Source of the DNA: Flavobacterium sp. IB48
Lineage (GTDB): Bacteria > Bacteroidota > Bacteroidia > Flavobacteriales > Flavobacteriaceae
DNA: 64,000 nucleotides
Direction: 5' to 3'
Assembly (NCBI RefSeq): GCF_016405855.1
Contig: NZ_JAEFCA010000001.1
Location: 1,546,372-1,610,371 of the forward strand
Shown here: one piece after another, positions 1 to 6,567 of the stretch
How positions within the stretch are numbered: position 1 is the stretch's first letter
Layout of the letters: each line of letters opens with the position of its first letter
Made by a program: the position numbers and the translations under genes
The notes under the pieces: model-generated
Databases searched by the model: none
What the model saw: only the letters and a program-made list of their open reading frames with translations
What the model was told of the DNA's origin: nothing

Positions 1-2
1 AA

Positions 3-497
3 ATGACTATGAAGAATTTTATAGTAATAATATTGGTTTTGTTTCTTTCTATAAGCTGTAAAAAGGATTTGGTAAAACAGCCTGCAAAGCTTATTGAGAA
101 AGGTAAAATGATTGATATTATGTATGATTTATCTCTTTTGGAAGCAATGAGATATCAGAAACCTTTGTCTTTGGACTCGATTGAAAATGATCCGAAAATG
201 TTTATTTTGAAAAAATACAAAGTAGATAGTCTTCAGTTTGCCCAAAGCAACATGTATTATGCTTCAGATTATGAGAACTATAAAGATATGTTTGATGAGG
301 TAAATAAAAGAATTTCTGTAAACCAAAGGGCAGCAGATTCTTTAGCTAAAATTGATGAGAAAAAAGCAGCTAAGGAAAGTAAGAAGAAGGCCAAAGAAGC
401 CTCAAAAGATTCTATTCAAAAGCCAGCTCCACGAGTTAATGACGATTCTATAAGAAGAGCTCGCATGCAAATGCGAGATAGAACAAAAAAACTATAG
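3..497 (+). CDS. DUF4296-type lipoprotein
   Basis: Small exported protein of unknown function. The N-terminus is a lipoprotein signal peptide with a lipobox ending in Cys (LSISC, about residue 19), so it is probably anchored in a membrane facing the periplasm. The middle (about 25-110) matches my memory of DUF4296 (IDIMYDLSLLEAM, then Y..YKVDS.QF). The C-terminal third is a Lys/Ala/Glu-rich, probably coiled or disordered tail. A second ATG at position 9 gives a slightly shorter signal peptide and is an equally good start. The 3' end overlaps the convergent epimerase gene by 6 nt. The upstream neighbour lies outside the window. Confidence 0.8.
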   Translation: MTMKNFIVIILVLFLSISCKKDLVKQPAKLIEKGKMIDIMYDLSLLEAMRYQKPLSLDSIENDPKMFILKKYKVDSLQFAQSNMYYASDYENYKDMFDEVNKRISVNQRAADSLAKIDEKKAAKESKKKAKEASKDSIQKPAPRVNDDSIRRARMQMRDRTKKL

Positions 498-1493
498 TTT
501 AGCGCTGTCTTTAATATATCGATGAATATCAGTAAAAACCGTTCCTAGAGCGGTTTTTATTTTTTCATTACTATACAAATTCTTTGAATACGAAGCTTTT
601 GCTGTTGCTTTTGTGATGCTTCTTTTTCTGAAAAATAAAGTAGAAAAAATTCCGTCTGCAATCCACAATACATTCATCAGGAAAGGTTTGGCATGAATAT
701 GAGGTCTCTTCACTTTTAAAACGTCAGAAACGGTATCTAAAAGATCTTTAAAAACAATATTGTCTGCGATAAGAGCGAAACGTTCGTTTATTATTTCGCT
801 TTTCATCAATTCATAACTCGTTTTCACAACATCATCAACCGATATGAAACCTGTGCTTCCAAGTGTGTAGAATGAAAGTCCTTTAGAAACTTTTCTATAG
901 ATTTCGCTACTTCCTTCGTCAAAAATAGTCATCATTTTTGGTGGCCCTAAAATAACTCCTGGATTTACAATAATAACATTTAAACCTTCTTGATGTCCAC
1001 GCCAAACTTCCATTTCAGCACCGTATTTAGAAATGGCATAATCACTATGCGGTTTCTCAGGATTCCAATCTGTTTCTTCGGTAATATGCGTTTCGTGAGC
1101 AGCAATATCTCCTAATGCGGCAATAGAACTGATGTAGCAAAACTTTTCTACTTCTTTGGCGATAGCAAAATTGACTATGTTTGCAGTTCCTTCAATATTG
1201 GTTTTTCTAAGAATTTCTTCGTCTTTTGGTTCAAACGAAATAAAAGCTGCGCAGTGATATACTTGTTTGATATCGATAAAAGCAGTTTCAAGTGAAGGTA
1301 TGTCTAGAATATCGGCTTCAAGCCAATTGATTTTTTCAAACAAATCTGCTTTTTTATACAAATCAAAAACCGATTTTGTCTTCTGAATATTTTTTTCTGT
1401 TCTGTAAATAACCCGAACATTTTCTCCATTTTCAATTAAATGAAGCAATAAATGCGCGCCGACTAAACCAGTTCCTCCAGTTACTAATACCAT
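492..1493 (-). CDS. NAD-dependent epimerase/dehydratase (extended SDR)
   Basis: Predicted NAD(P)-dependent sugar epimerase, dehydratase or reductase of the extended short-chain dehydrogenase family; cytoplasmic. The Rossmann motif TGGTGLVG is at residues 5-12, the active-site Ser lies in ISSIAA near 122, and the catalytic pair YAISK is Y152/K156. At 333 residues it has the usual family length. The C-terminal domain is substrate-specific and does not reveal the substrate. It starts at an ATG and is convergent with the DUF4296 gene, overlapping it by 6 nt. The next gene upstream, tyrS, is divergent. Confidence 0.88.
   Translation of the reverse strand: MVLVTGGTGLVGAHLLLHLIENGENVRVIYRTEKNIQKTKSVFDLYKKADLFEKINWLEADILDIPSLETAFIDIKQVYHCAAFISFEPKDEEILRKTNIEGTANIVNFAIAKEVEKFCYISSIAALGDIAAHETHITEETDWNPEKPHSDYAISKYGAEMEVWRGHQEGLNVIIVNPGVILGPPKMMTIFDEGSSEIYRKVSKGLSFYTLGSTGFISVDDVVKTSYELMKSEIINERFALIADNIVFKDLLDTVSDVLKVKRPHIHAKPFLMNVLWIADGIFSTLFFRKRSITKATAKASYSKNLYSNEKIKTALGTVFTDIHRYIKDSAKL
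534..560 (+). terminator. Intrinsic terminator inside the convergent epimerase gene
   Basis: The stem AAAAACCG / CGGTTTTT continues inward to about 11 pairs with one G-U and a 3-nt loop, and is followed by a T-rich run. It lies 37 nt after the DUF4296 stop codon, within the last codons of the opposite-strand epimerase CDS. Confidence 0.65.
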
Positions 1494-1567
1494 TTTGTAA
1501 AGATAAGTTTTTGTTGTAAAGGTGCAAAGGTGTAGAGGGACAAAGTTGCAAAGGTTTTTTGCTTTTT

Positions 1568-1667
1568 GCTACAAATGCGCTAAGACGCAAAATTTTTTAT
1601 TTCAATAAATTTTATGCAATACTTCCATAGTAAAAACAAAAACTTTGTGCCTTAGTGTCTTCGTGGC
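1568..1667. repeat. Imperfect inverted repeat of the 'GCCACGAAGACACTAAG' family
   Basis: The arms (about 1568-1597 and 1638-1667) are roughly 30 nt and imperfectly complementary. The sequence resembles the repeat arms near 33945, 56601 and 58254 in this window. It lies between the divergent epimerase and tyrS genes, upstream of the tyrS promoter. Confidence 0.5.
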
Positions 1668-1674
1668 AGACTTT

Positions 1675-1706
1675 TTTGTCATTACCATTGACATTGATTA
1701 CATTTG
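1675..1706 (+). promoter_or_regulatory. tyrS promoter (Bacteroidetes -33/-7)
   Basis: TTTG at 1675-1678 and TACATTTG at 1699-1706, separated by 20 nt, match the Bacteroidetes sigma-ABfr consensus TTTG-N19-TAnnTTTG. The tyrS ATG follows at 1727. Confidence 0.65.
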
Positions 1707-1726
1707 CGCAAATTATTTAAGAAAAA

Positions 1727-3022
1727 ATGAAGAATCTAGTTGAAGAATTAAAATGGCGCGGGTTATATCATGATAGTATGCCTGGAACAGAAGAACAATT
1801 ACTAAAAGAAGCTACAACTGCGTATATTGGTTTTGATCCAACGGCAGATTCTCTGCACATCGGAAGTATGGTTCAGATCATTTTATTAGTTCACTTAAAG
1901 AATTTTGGTCACAGACCAATTGCTTTGGTTGGTGGAGCAACTGGAATGATTGGAGATCCTTCTGGTAAATCTGATGAAAGAAACTTGCTTGACGAAGTAG
2001 CTTTGGCTAAAAACGTTGCTGGAATTAAAAGTGTTTTATCTCGTTTCTTAGATTTTAATTCAACTGATGCAAATGCGCCAGTAATGGTGAATAACTACGA
2101 TTGGATGAAGGAATTTTCTTTTATCGATTTTGCACGTGAAGTTGGAAAAAGAATTACTGTAAATTACATGATGGCTAAAGATTCTGTAAAAAAGAGATTT
2201 AGCGGAGAAGGAGAGGGAATGTCTTTTACAGAGTTTACATACCAGTTAATTCAAGGTTACGATTTTTATCATTTATACAAAAATAACAATTGCATTCTGC
2301 AAATGGGCGGTTCTGATCAATGGGGTAATATTACCACAGGAACAGAATTAGTGCGTAGAATGGGTGGAGAAAATGCAAAAGCATATGCTTTAACAACTCC
2401 ATTAATTACAAAAGCTGACGGATCTAAATTTGGTAAATCTGAAGGCGGAAATGTTTGGTTAGATGCTGATAAAACTTCGGTTTACAAATTTTACCAATTT
2501 TGGGTAAATACAACTGATGTTGATGCTGAGAAATACATCAAGATTTTTACTTTCTTAGATAAAGATACTATTGATGCTTTAATTGAAGAGCATAAAACAG
2601 CTCCACATTTGAGAGTTTTACAAAAGAAATTAGCAGAAGAAATTACTGTTTTTGTTCACAATAGAGAAGAATTAGAAAAAGCAATTCAGGCTTCAAATAT
2701 CTTGTTTGGAAATTCAACGGCAGAAGATTTGAAAAAATTGGATGAAGCTACTTTCTTAGAAGTTTTTGACGGAGTTCCACAAGCTGAAATCGCAAAAGCT
2801 GATTTAGAAAACGGATTGGAAATTATTACTGTTTTAAATGAAAAAACAGGTTTCTTTAAATCAAACGGAGAAGCTAGAAGAGCTTTAACCGCAAACTCAA
2901 TCTCTGTAAACAGAGAAAAGATAAAAGAGGATTTCGTTTTAACTGCAAATGATTTAATCAATAATCAATTTGTTTTATTGCAAAGCGGAAAGAAAAATTA
3001 TTTTGTGATTCGTGTTGTTTAA
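1727..3022 (+). CDS. tyrS: Tyrosyl-tRNA synthetase
   Basis: Class I aminoacyl-tRNA synthetase charging tRNA-Tyr in the cytoplasm. The Rossmann catalytic domain carries the HIGS version of the HIGH motif at residues 44-47 and the KFGKS version of KMSKS at 234-238. GGSDQWGN near 194-201 is the characteristic tyrosine-binding segment. An S4 RNA-binding domain occupies the C-terminus (about 365-431). The 431-residue length is typical of bacterial TyrS. It is a single gene with its own promoter and a strong terminator after it. I see no T-box leader. Confidence 0.97.
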   Translation: MKNLVEELKWRGLYHDSMPGTEEQLLKEATTAYIGFDPTADSLHIGSMVQIILLVHLKNFGHRPIALVGGATGMIGDPSGKSDERNLLDEVALAKNVAGIKSVLSRFLDFNSTDANAPVMVNNYDWMKEFSFIDFAREVGKRITVNYMMAKDSVKKRFSGEGEGMSFTEFTYQLIQGYDFYHLYKNNNCILQMGGSDQWGNITTGTELVRRMGGENAKAYALTTPLITKADGSKFGKSEGGNVWLDADKTSVYKFYQFWVNTTDVDAEKYIKIFTFLDKDTIDALIEEHKTAPHLRVLQKKLAEEITVFVHNREELEKAIQASNILFGNSTAEDLKKLDEATFLEVFDGVPQAEIAKADLENGLEIITVLNEKTGFFKSNGEARRALTANSISVNREKIKEDFVLTANDLINNQFVLLQSGKKNYFVIRVV

Positions 3023-3034
3023 ACAGGTTTAACC

Positions 3035-3054
3035 GTTTAATCGGTTAATTGTTT
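3035..3054. repeat. 20-bp direct repeat, left copy
   Basis: The sequence starting GTTTAATCGG is identical, over 20 nt, to 3548-3567. The two copies flank the small membrane-protein gene between them. Confidence 0.6.
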
Positions 3055-3086
3055 AATCGATCCATGAAATCTTAAATTGAATATAT

Positions 3087-3123
3087 AATTCCCAATGTTC
3101 GAAAGAATATTGGGAATTTTTTG
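3087..3123 (+). terminator. Intrinsic terminator after tyrS
   Basis: A 14-pair stem (3087-3100 with 3105-3118, one G-U pair) and a GAAA tetraloop, followed by a T run. Confidence 0.8.
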
Positions 3124-3195
3124 TTTTAAAGTTCTGATATTGAAAATGTAAATATTTTTTTATTAAGTTTATTCCCTAAAACTAACCTAAAAAAT

Positions 3196-3540
3196 ATGAT
3201 TGGAATTTTACTTATTTACTGGATTTGGAAAGGATATACCAATTTAGCTCTTGAATATGATAAGAACAAATGGGGTTATTTCGGCATTGGAATAGTGTCT
3301 TATTATGGAGGTACTCTCGTTGCAGGATTTCTTGTTGGAATTTTAGCTGTCCTTATTAGAGGTGTTGAAAATGTAAATGATGACAGTTTTAGTAATCCGG
3401 GATGGAATATACTTTTTGTACTTTTTGGTGCTTTGGCTTGCTACGGAGTTTACAAGCTTTTAGAGAGTAAAGGCGAAAAAGAAAAAGAGCTTCAAAAAAG
3501 AGAAGGAATTGAAAGTATTGGTGTAACAGAGGAGAATTAG
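3196..3540 (+). CDS. Small integral membrane protein, unknown function
   Basis: I do not recognise this 114-residue protein. It has a hydrophobic N-terminus (ILLIYWIWKGY), a second hydrophobic segment around residues 32-55 and a third around 72-90, then a short charged Lys/Glu tail, so two to three membrane helices are likely with a cytoplasmic C-terminus. It starts at an ATG after an A-rich stretch. It is a monocistronic unit between the tyrS terminator and a convergent LuxE-like gene, and is bracketed by a 20-bp direct repeat. Confidence 0.65.
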   Translation: MIGILLIYWIWKGYTNLALEYDKNKWGYFGIGIVSYYGGTLVAGFLVGILAVLIRGVENVNDDSFSNPGWNILFVLFGALACYGVYKLLESKGEKEKELQKREGIESIGVTEEN

Positions 3541-3547
3541 TTTTTTT

Positions 3548-3612
3548 GTTTAATCGGTTAATTGTTTTTTTGCGATTAAACGATTACACAAATCAACGAT
3601 TAACCAATTTAA
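3548..3612. repeat. Right copy of the 20-bp direct repeat plus inverted arms
   Basis: The first 20 nt repeat 3035-3054 exactly. The rest contains inverted relatives (GCGATTAAACGATTA, CGATTAACCAATT) that can fold back on it. The element fills the gap between two convergent genes and may serve as a terminator for both. Confidence 0.5.
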
Positions 3613-4589
3613 AGAACCATCAAATTACATCCACGAATATCAGAATTATCAAAACGTCCTAATACTTCGAAAGAGTTGTTGGGATTTTTTTTGCCTAAAT
3701 CCTGCGTAGCAATAAAAGAACACGAATTAATATTAGCTAAATCAATCACATTGATTCCGCCAGTTCTTCCGTCTTTGACATAAGTTAAAGCATCTTCCGG
3801 ATCTCGAACTAAAATATGCATCCAAGAAGGGCATTCAAAAACTCCTTCGCCAAGAGAATAAGCTTGCGCTAAAAGCTCCGTCATTCCATATTCTGAATGA
3901 ATAGATGAAACGCCAAAACCTTTACATAAAATGTCATGCAATTCTTCACGAATCATTTCTTTGCGTTTTCCTTTCATTCCTCCAGTTTCCATAATAATGG
4001 TATTTTGAAGGTTAAATTGGTGTTTTTCGATCAGATCTAATAAAGCATACGTAACACCAATTAAAATTACATTTTGGCCTGCTTCGTCGAGCTCAAGAAG
4101 TTTTTTGATTAAGTCGTCGTGATTGTGCAAATAAAACCCGCTTTCAGGCTGATTAGAGAGTTTTATTAAATCTTCGACCATGTAAATTAACGAAGAGCCT
4201 TCGCGTTCTAAATAAGACGGCAAAAGGGCTAAAACAACGTAATCTTCGATATTGCCATAAAACTGAGAAAATCCTTTGCGGTAACTTTCCTCATATAGAG
4301 AAACATCGGTCACGATATGTCTGCTAGTAATCATTCCGGTTGTGCCGCTGCTTGTAAAAGTTACTTGTGCAGGATCTGTATTAGAAACCACATCATGACT
4401 TTTGAAAAACTGAATGGGTAAAAAAGGAATTTGCTGCAGTGATTTTACTTGTTGCGGATTAACCTTTAAAAAATCACAGAATTCACGATAAACTTTGTTG
4501 TTCTCGTGCTGAAAACGAAACACTTTTAATGCTATTTTTTCAAATTGTTTCTGACTTGAAATGGTAAAGATATCGTTGGCTGTGATCAA
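3609..4589 (-). CDS. LuxE-like acyl-protein synthetase / acyltransferase
   Basis: Resembles the LuxE family of ANL-type adenylating enzymes, which activate a fatty acid with ATP and pass it to an enzyme thiol. The AMP-binding signature TSSGTTG is at residues 79-85, and the conserved SIHSEYGMTELLAQAY segment is in the second half. At 326 residues it is near LuxE length (about 370) and lacks the large N-terminal domain of acyl-CoA synthetases. No luxCDAB genes lie nearby, so a role in luminescence is not implied; the true substrate is unknown. It has an ATG start. Confidence 0.75.
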   Translation of the reverse strand: MITANDIFTISSQKQFEKIALKVFRFQHENNKVYREFCDFLKVNPQQVKSLQQIPFLPIQFFKSHDVVSNTDPAQVTFTSSGTTGMITSRHIVTDVSLYEESYRKGFSQFYGNIEDYVVLALLPSYLEREGSSLIYMVEDLIKLSNQPESGFYLHNHDDLIKKLLELDEAGQNVILIGVTYALLDLIEKHQFNLQNTIIMETGGMKGKRKEMIREELHDILCKGFGVSSIHSEYGMTELLAQAYSLGEGVFECPSWMHILVRDPEDALTYVKDGRTGGINVIDLANINSCSFIATQDLGKKNPNNSFEVLGRFDNSDIRGCNLMVL

Positions 4590-4602
4590 AACTTTTTTTT
4601 TG

Positions 4603-4610
4603 CAAAGATA
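4603..4610 (-). promoter_or_regulatory. -7 element of the LuxE-like gene
   Basis: TATCTTTG on the minus strand matches TAnnTTTG and lies 14 nt before the start codon. No clear TTTG is seen at -33. Confidence 0.4.
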
Positions 4611-4710
4611 TTATATTTAGTGTTTAGTCGCAGTATTCAGTCACAGTTTTCAATCTTGGTTTGCAGTAAAGTGTGTAAACTAAATACAGGCACTGAGTCT
4701 TAAAACTAAA

Positions 4711-4731
4711 AAAAGCTCCAATGGAGCTTTT
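4711..4731 (-). terminator. Intrinsic terminator after the sorting-domain protein
   Basis: On the minus strand AAAGCTC-CATTG-GAGCTTT is followed by a T run, directly after the stop codon of the upstream gene. Confidence 0.7.
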
Positions 4732-5068
4732 ATCGTATAATGAGTTTTCGGGTTGCCGATGCGTTTTGTTCACTTATTTTGATGATATATACACCAGGAG
4801 GTAATTCTGCAACACTTAGTTCTCTTGAAACTAAATGGGCTTGCAAAACTTTTTTTCCTAAGATGTCAAACACAATAATTTCTTTCTCTAAATCGTTTTT
4901 AGACGATATATAGACTTTGCCATTTGTCACTGGGTTAGGATACAAGCTTAAACCCTCAATAGAAGTAGATTCTTGAGTTTTTGGTAATTGCTTGCTGTCT
5001 TGCGCCGAAACGCTTACAGTAAAGAAAAATGCCAATAAGAAAGTAATATAAAAGTAGTTTTTTGCCAT
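4730..5068 (-). CDS. T9SS type A sorting-domain-only protein
   Basis: A 112-residue protein consisting of a signal peptide (MAKNYFYITFLLAFFFTVSVSAQ without cargo after it), a short linker and a complete type IX secretion C-terminal domain. The domain shows LSLYPNPVTNGKVYIS, then DILGKKV, then PPGVYIIKI and the final RKLIIR. Such domains route proteins through the T9SS pore and are cleaved by PorU. Here almost nothing precedes the domain, so the cargo is absent or tiny. I chose the ATG at 5068; an in-frame TTG at 5098 would put a hydrophilic stretch before the signal peptide. Confidence 0.8.
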   Translation of the reverse strand: MAKNYFYITFLLAFFFTVSVSAQDSKQLPKTQESTSIEGLSLYPNPVTNGKVYISSKNDLEKEIIVFDILGKKVLQAHLVSRELSVAELPPGVYIIKISEQNASATRKLIIR

Positions 5069-5120
5069 CGCGTATATTTGGATATTGTAAATATACAAAA
5101 AAAATTACAAAAAGTACGCC

Positions 5121-5153
5121 AAAAAAAAACATCCTAAAGAATTAGGATGTTTT
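5121..5153 (-). terminator. Intrinsic terminator after the beta-helix lipoprotein
   Basis: A perfect 12-pair stem (5126-5137 with 5142-5153) with a 4-nt loop; on the minus strand it runs into nine T residues. Confidence 0.85.
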
Positions 5154-5175
5154 TAACATTATGTGTTCGAAGTGA

Positions 5176-6354
5176 TTAGAAACCTACTGACCATCCAGCA
5201 GCCCATGTTGGTTGAGCAATACCAGCTCCAGCTCCAGTTGCAGAAGCTGACTCAACAGCTACAGCAGAAACATTAGCTGAAGTTCCGTCTGTTTTCTTTC
5301 CTTTAGTTTTTGTAGCTATATCAGCACCAAATAAGATGTTTGTGATTTTTAAATCTGTACCAACAAAAGCGATAGTTTCATCGTTTTCAACATCAACACC
5401 AGTTGCCCAAGCAGTTACTACTACGTTAGAGAATTTAGCTTTAGTTCCTCTTCTTAATTTGATAGCTTGGTTTTCTTGGAAGTTTGCTGTAGAAGCTGTA
5501 CTTCCAGGTCCAACAAGAGTTAAGTTTGTAATAGTTGGGTTAGAGATTGGAGCAAAAGCATATCCAAATTCGAAGTTATCAGCTTCAATTCCTCTGTTTC
5601 CTTTTCCGAAATCTAATTTACCGTACCAGTTTTCGTTTGTTCCACTCCATCCTTCAGTCCAGTCAAATTGGTCATCTTCGTTACCGATAGAGATTAAGTT
5701 TTTAGTATTTACAGTTCCTCCGAAGAATTCAAATCCGTCATCAGCTCCGTAGTAAGCTTGTACATTTTCAACAGTTGTACCTGAACCAACTCCGAAGAAT
5801 GAAAGTCCGTTGAATTCTTTTTCAGTATTGAAAGCAGCACCAGCGTACTCAATTCTTAAATATTTAATAGAACCTGAATTGTCATTAGCAACAGTTCCAC
5901 CATAAGTTAACTCAGCAACTTCAGATGTAGCTGTAGTAGTCTTACCATTATCACGGTTGATTGGCGCTTTTCCACAAATTACTAATCCACCCCATTTACC
6001 AGCAGCTTTTACAGAAGCAGTCATAATAACTGGTTTAGCAGCAGTACCGTTTACGTTGATTTTACCACCTTGCGCAACTGCGATGTAAGCAGCAGTTCCA
6101 CCTGTTCCTTCAATTACTGTTCCAGCAGGAATTGTCAAAGTAGCACCATTTTCTACTTTAATAGCTCCAGTTAATTTGTACGTTTTAGTAGCATCAAGAA
6201 TTACTTCACCATCAGTAATTTTTCCTTGAAAATTAGCAGGATCTGCTGTAAACGTAGAAGTTGGTTTTTTATCATCATCGTTAGAAGAACAGCTTGTAAG
6301 CAAAACTCCTGATAAAGCAAAAACTGTAACGAAATTTAAAATTGATTTTTTCAT
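5176..6354 (-). CDS. Beta-helix surface lipoprotein (Pho-box gene)
   Basis: A 392-residue lipoprotein with the lipobox LLTSC (Cys22), then SSNDDDK, an acidic stretch of the kind that exports Bacteroidetes lipoproteins to the cell surface. From about residue 60 it has repeating short beta strands with Gly/Asn turns (IPAGTVIEGTGGTAAYI, GTTVENVQAYYGADDGFEFFGG) typical of a right-handed parallel beta-helix. The DDGFEFFGGTVN and NEDDQFDW stretches could bind metal or ligand. It is downstream of the TonB receptor gene on the same strand, but a terminator separates them and it has its own promoter. That promoter carries three 11-nt-spaced TTAACA-like boxes, so I infer phosphate-starvation control. 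Its substrate is unknown. Confidence 0.75.
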   Translation of the reverse strand: MKKSILNFVTVFALSGVLLTSCSSNDDDKKPTSTFTADPANFQGKITDGEVILDATKTYKLTGAIKVENGATLTIPAGTVIEGTGGTAAYIAVAQGGKINVNGTAAKPVIMTASVKAAGKWGGLVICGKAPINRDNGKTTTATSEVAELTYGGTVANDNSGSIKYLRIEYAGAAFNTEKEFNGLSFFGVGSGTTVENVQAYYGADDGFEFFGGTVNTKNLISIGNEDDQFDWTEGWSGTNENWYGKLDFGKGNRGIEADNFEFGYAFAPISNPTITNLTLVGPGSTASTANFQENQAIKLRRGTKAKFSNVVVTAWATGVDVENDETIAFVGTDLKITNILFGADIATKTKGKKTDGTSANVSAVAVESASATGAGAGIAQPTWAAGWSVGF

Positions 6355-6394
6355 AATCGTTTTAATAATTTTTTTTTGTGTTTAATTTCTGTTG

Positions 6395-6450
6395 CAAAGA
6401 TGGATTAGAAATCTTTTTTAGGTGTTAAGCTACTGTAATTGTTAGTTTAA
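6395..6450 (-). promoter_or_regulatory. Pho-box array and promoter of the beta-helix lipoprotein
   Basis: Read on the minus strand, TTAAACT (5' end 6450), ATTACAG (6439) and TTAACAC (6428) are spaced exactly 11 nt. They precede a -7 element CATCTTTG (6402-6395) by 19 nt, one 11-nt turn further than in the other two promoters of the module. The pattern matches PhoP/PhoB direct repeats as known from Bacillus (TTAACA-like, about 11-nt period). Confidence 0.6.
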
Positions 6451-6517
6451 CAAAACGAATGCTTTATATTAAGGAAATGTTAATTTGTTAAGGAAATATT
6501 TTGAATTAAAGAGCAAA

Positions 6518-6547
6518 AAAAAGACAGCTTTTAGAAGCTGTCTTTTT
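6518..6547 (-). terminator. Intrinsic terminator after the TonB receptor
   Basis: A 13-pair stem built on AAAAAGACAGCTT and its complement with a 4-nt loop. The minus strand continues with T residues. Confidence 0.85.
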
Positions 6548-6567
6548 TAATTAAATATTTTTTCGGT

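Noticed and set aside
1500..1726. Possible T-box or leader peptide before tyrS
   Set aside because: No specifier-loop or T-box word and no Tyr-rich small frame; the region is explained by an inverted repeat and an ordinary promoter.
5336..5752. 138-residue plus-strand frame inside the beta-helix lipoprotein
   Set aside because: Antisense shadow of a gene with a clear signal peptide; no motif of its own.
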